Assembly (NCBI GenBank): GCA_026390075.1 | Contig: JAPLGP010000055.1 | Span: forward strand, 1-64,000 | Length of the DNA stretch: 64,000 nucleotides | Origin: Campylobacterales bacterium | Lineage (GTDB): Bacteria > Campylobacterota > Campylobacteria > Campylobacterales > Sulfurimonadaceae | Direction: 5' to 3' | In this document: one piece after another, positions 61,341 to 64,000 of the stretch | Layout: each line of letters begins with the position of its first letter | Numbering within the stretch: position 1 is the first letter of the stretch | Translations under genes and position numbers: made by a program | The notes under the pieces: generated by a model | Seen by the model: the letters and a program-made list of their open reading frames with translations, nothing else | Told to the model about the DNA's origin: nothing | Databases searched by the model: none

Positions 61341-62471
61341 ATGCCATCTTCAAAAAGCACTTCGTTATGTTCTGCAAATTTTATTGTAATATCTATGATT
61401 CCTACACTATTTTTTATCGCGATAGTGTTGGGATATACAAGCATAATTCCACTTAATGTACCTCTATCTTCTGTGTTTATTATTGGATTTATTTTGCTTA
61501 CATTTTTGATGTTTGCAAAACATAATGCGAACTATAGTATTTGTAAAATGCGTTCTTCTTATATAAAAATGGAAGAAATGCTTAAAGACAAACTTGAATT
61601 AAATTCTTTGGTTATCAATAGTGAAAGAAAATCTATTCTGGATATAGATGATTTTTTAAATAACTACTATTCAGAGATTAGAAATAACAACTTTGTAGCT
61701 GTTGCTGCTTCTATATTTCCTATGCTTGGAATTTTAGGTACATTTTTGGCAATTTCTATCTCTATGCCTACTTTTTCTGTTTCAGATACAACAGCATTGG
61801 ATAATGATATATCAATTCTTCTAAGTGGTATTGGTTCTGCTTTTTATGCTTCTATCTACGGTATTTTACTTTCCTTAATATGGACATATTTTGAAAAAAG
61901 TGGTCTTAGTAAAATTGATCATTATTTTGCAACTCTTAAAACAAGATTTAAAGCAGAATTATGGTCAAAAGATGAATTAACAATATATAAATATTCACAA
62001 TATGAGCTAAAAGATAATAGATTTGTAACGGCTTTAAGAGAAACATTTAATCTTGATTTTGTTCAAACTTTGAATGAACAGCATCTATCAAGTTTCAAAC
62101 AAATTATGCATGAAAGCAATCATAATTTTACGCAAATAGCAAATTATCTTCAATTTGCATCTAAAGAGCTAAAAGATACTCTTTCAATGATGGATAATAA
62201 TTCAAATGCGCAAGAAGCTAAAAATCAGATAGAAAAAAATCTATTGGACTTCACTTATGCAACAAGAAGCTTTGAAAAAACTACTAAAGTTTTTAATGCA
62301 CATCTTACTGCATCTTTAGATAAAACATTTGAAAAGATTGATACTGAAATAGGTAGTATTGTGATTAAATTAGCTGATTTTGCAACACATGTTAGCTTGG
62401 AAAGCAAGGAAGTTCAAGACAGCATAAAAAGATATCACCAGATGATTGCTACTCATATAAAAGAAAGATAG
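61341..62471 (+). CDS. MotA/TolQ/ExbB-like proton channel protein (ZorA-like)
   Basis: A 376-aa protein. Two N-terminal helices (about 13-33 and 40-60) come first. The channel helices are SIFPMLGILGTFLAISISMP (near 128-147) and the LLSGIGSAFYASIYGILLSLIW stretch (about 159-183), the pattern shared by MotA, TolQ, ExbB and ZorA. A long helical cytoplasmic tail (about 190-376) follows. The adjacent MotB-like gene starts directly after its stop. The tail is longer than in TolQ/ExbB and recalls ZorA of Zorya defence systems, but is far shorter than the long ZorA tails. Confidence 0.78.
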   Translation: MPSSKSTSLCSANFIVISMIPTLFFIAIVLGYTSIIPLNVPLSSVFIIGFILLTFLMFAKHNANYSICKMRSSYIKMEEMLKDKLELNSLVINSERKSILDIDDFLNNYYSEIRNNNFVAVAASIFPMLGILGTFLAISISMPTFSVSDTTALDNDISILLSGIGSAFYASIYGILLSLIWTYFEKSGLSKIDHYFATLKTRFKAELWSKDELTIYKYSQYELKDNRFVTALRETFNLDFVQTLNEQHLSSFKQIMHESNHNFTQIANYLQFASKELKDTLSMMDNNSNAQEAKNQIEKNLLDFTYATRSFEKTTKVFNAHLTASLDKTFEKIDTEIGSIVIKLADFATHVSLESKEVQDSIKRYHQMIATHIKER

Positions 62472-63584
62472 ATGTTTTATAAAAATGACAAAGATGATAA
62501 CACAAACTTCTGGATATCTTATGCCGATCTTATGGCAGGATTGCTCTTTGTTTTTATTCTTTTGATTGGTGCGATAGTCGTAAAATCTATTGTACTTAAA
62601 TCAAATTTAGATAATAAAGAAAGTTCTTTGGAAAGTTCTATGAAGATGTTACTCTTAAGAGATTCGGAAGTACAAAAGTTAAAAAAATTGTTGGATGATA
62701 GAGCCAATGAACTCAAAGAATCACAAGATACTTTAATCATTACAAAAGATGCATTAAAATTAAAAACTGAAGAAATAGTTAACTTAAATAATATCTTATT
62801 GTCTCAAAATATGAAAATTGACGATTTTAATTCGAAGATTATTATAATACAAAATTTATTTAATGAAGCAAATACAAGCTTAAATACGCAAAATAAAAAG
62901 ATACAAGATTATGAAAGTAAAGTTTTAATACTTTCAAATGAGTTAAGTAATAAAAATGATATATTAAAATTAAAAGATAAAGAACTTTTAGATTTGTTGC
63001 GTTCAATTGAAGAGAGACAAAGTAAATATGATGTATTAATAGCTAAACTTCAAGCGCAAAAAGCTAAAATAAAAGACCTTACAGGTATTAAAATAAAAGT
63101 TATTTCTGAATTAAAACAGAGCCTAGGTGGTAATGTCAAGATTGACCCTAAAAGTGGTTCTCTAAGATTAGCATCTAATATATTGTTTGATAAAGGAAGT
63201 TCAGAGTTAAAAGAGTCAGCAAAAATAGAACTTCAAAATGTATTTATTAATTATGTTGGGGCATTAATATCAAATAAAAGCATACGAGCACAACTTGATA
63301 GAGTCGTTATAGAAGGTCATACTGATAGTGATGGTGGCTATTTATATAATTTAAATTTATCGCAGCAAAGAGCTTACGCTGTAATGAATTATCTTTTAAC
63401 ACTTGATTTTACGAGTGACAATAATATAAAGCCTTTATTGGTTGCGAGCGGTCGTTCATATCTTGATACCATATATAAAGATAATTTAGAAGACAAAGAT
63501 GCCTCAAGAAGAATTGAAATTAAATTTAGTTTGAGAAATGATGATGCTATGAATGAAATAGAAAGGATTTTAGACTTTGAATAG
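62472..63584 (+). CDS. MotB/OmpA-like peptidoglycan-binding protein (ZorB-like)
   Basis: A 370-aa protein. One transmembrane helix (about 14-37) contains the proton-relay Asp in SYADLMAGLLFVFILL. A coiled-coil region of about 170 residues follows, then a C-terminal OmpA/MotB domain: LASNILFDKGSSELKE, VVIEGHTDSDG, YNLNLSQQRAYAVMNYLL and DASRRIEIKF. It starts one base after the MotA-like stop. The pair should form a stator-like motor anchored in the cell wall. The coiled coil is longer than in flagellar MotB. Confidence 0.82.
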   Translation: MFYKNDKDDNTNFWISYADLMAGLLFVFILLIGAIVVKSIVLKSNLDNKESSLESSMKMLLLRDSEVQKLKKLLDDRANELKESQDTLIITKDALKLKTEEIVNLNNILLSQNMKIDDFNSKIIIIQNLFNEANTSLNTQNKKIQDYESKVLILSNELSNKNDILKLKDKELLDLLRSIEERQSKYDVLIAKLQAQKAKIKDLTGIKIKVISELKQSLGGNVKIDPKSGSLRLASNILFDKGSSELKESAKIELQNVFINYVGALISNKSIRAQLDRVVIEGHTDSDGGYLYNLNLSQQRAYAVMNYLLTLDFTSDNNIKPLLVASGRSYLDTIYKDNLEDKDASRRIEIKFSLRNDDAMNEIERILDFE

Positions 63585-63750
63585 ATTTGAAGCAAAGAAT
63601 ATTCACATAGCATCAGAGTATTTGCAAAATAAGTTAAATATATTTAAACAAGTTGAGCGTAAAGAGAGCAGTAGTAAAAACATTTACACAGTTGAAAAGA
63701 GAAGAGAATCCCTATTTAAAAGATTTATAAACTCTTTATTTAAATATTAA
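63577..63750 (+). CDS. Small basic protein coupled to the MotB-like gene (57 aa)
   Basis: An ORF starting with TTG at 63577, overlapping the MotB-like stop by eight bases, with AAAGGA nine bases upstream. The product (MNRFEAKNIHIASEYLQNKLNIFK..., ending FKRFINSLFKY) is basic, helical and has no membrane segment. It is not recognised. Overlap and ribosome-binding site make it likely a real third member of the operon. Confidence 0.55.
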   Translation: MNRFEAKNIHIASEYLQNKLNIFKQVERKESSSKNIYTVEKRRESLFKRFINSLFKY

Positions 63751-63752
63751 AT

Positions 63753-64000
63753 TTACAATAATTGAAGAATATAGCCATTTTCTGTATTCTTCATTGTGTA
63801 TTTATAGCTTCCGTCCAATTCAATTACAACTCTGTAGTATCCATCATGATTTCCAATTCGTATTTTTGTAACAATATTTTCAGTAATGTTTTGTTCTTGA
63901 GTATCTAAACTGCTGTTTTTTTCAAAATCAATAACAATTCTATGTGGCTGAACAAGTAAAAAATTTCTTATAGCTTTATCATTGGTAACTATTTTTAGAT
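63753..64000 (-). CDS. AMIN-domain protein, 3' end only
   Basis: The last 81-82 codons of a gene that runs off the window. The translation contains QPHRIVIDFEKN, IRIGNHDGYYRVVIELDG and YTMKNTENGYILQLL, the pattern of AMIN domains, which target periplasmic proteins such as cell-wall amidases to peptidoglycan or to the septum. It converges on the MotB-like operon with two bases between stops. Confidence 0.7.
   Translation of the reverse strand, partial: LKIVTNDKAIRNFLLVQPHRIVIDFEKNSSLDTQEQNITENIVTKIRIGNHDGYYRVVIELDGSYKYTMKNTENGYILQLL

Noticed and set aside
61341-63584. Complete Zorya defence system
   Set aside because: Only ZorA/ZorB-like proteins are present; no ZorC, ZorD or ZorE homologue is seen, and the ZorA-like tail is short.
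1-64000. tRNA, rRNA, riboswitch or prophage genes
   Set aside because: I looked in the intergenic gaps and found no cloverleaf, ribosomal or phage-structural sequence; most gaps are too short.

Overview
The window is an AT-rich (about one third G+C by eye), densely coding stretch of a chromosome from a Campylobacterota (epsilonproteobacterial) bacterium, most like Sulfurimonas and relatives. The main evidence is gene order. A 14-gene nuo cluster lacks canonical nuoE/nuoF, carries two nuoG genes and ends in nuoN-pflA, as in Campylobacter and Helicobacter. A second conserved block is cheZ-like / U32 peptidase / purE / DUF3972 / glyQ. No rRNA, tRNA, CRISPR or phage genes were recognised.

Layout. 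1-5.5 kb: ABC-3 metal permease, SulP transporter with STAS and cyclic-nucleotide domains, fatty acid desaturase, ilvE. 5.5-12 kb: SPFH protein, hisIE, a possibly broken DUF2393 gene, HDOD protein, radical SAM protein, purF, J-domain protein. 12-18.3 kb: nuclease-fold protein, Y-family polymerase, RHH/PIN toxin-antitoxin pair, a lipoprotein gene invaded by a palindromic repeat, nfo, AAA+ ATPase. 18.6-38.4 kb: complex I operon plus pflA. 38.4-43.2 kb: dapB, trxB, trxA, a heme-copper-oxidase-like membrane protein, truncated haemoglobin, and a 5'-truncated hisJ. 43.2-48.2 kb: the cheZ-glyQ block with a DUF89 gene inserted. 48.2-51.9 kb: accessory island with a DpnII-type restriction-modification pair, a second methyltransferase, a nucleotidyltransferase and small unknown genes. 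51.9-56.4 kb: mutY, recD2-like helicase, cupin, radical SAM/SPASM protein. 56.4-60.5 kb: an RND pump gene cut by one in-frame TAG, with a membrane-anchored partner. 60.7-63.8 kb: MORN-like protein, MotA/ExbB-like and MotB/OmpA-like proteins, a 57-aa protein, then the 3' end of an AMIN-domain gene.

The strongest unexplained signal is a short interspersed motif, GGCATGTGGAW (reverse complement WTCCACATGCC). I counted 37 copies of its 9-base core, where base composition predicts well under one. The two orientations are balanced (18 against 19). Thirteen copies are intergenic, several of them as inverted pairs. The other 24 lie inside genes, mostly read as Pro-His-Ala or Ala-Cys-Gly, and are dense in repair and methylation genes (four in mutY) and in DUF89 (four in about 250 bp). 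They are absent from nuoH-pflA (28.2-38.4 kb) and from 56-64 kb. This resembles the DNA uptake sequences of Neisseria and Haemophilus. I know of no such element in Campylobacterota, so the uptake role is inference.

Other notable points: a perfect 45-bp tandem duplication that doubles an iron-sulfur motif in nuoG1; a NuoF/GltD hybrid in which one Fe-S ligand is Gly; the RND in-frame amber codon; the truncated hisJ; and a Zorya-like MotAB pair without recognisable Zorya effectors.
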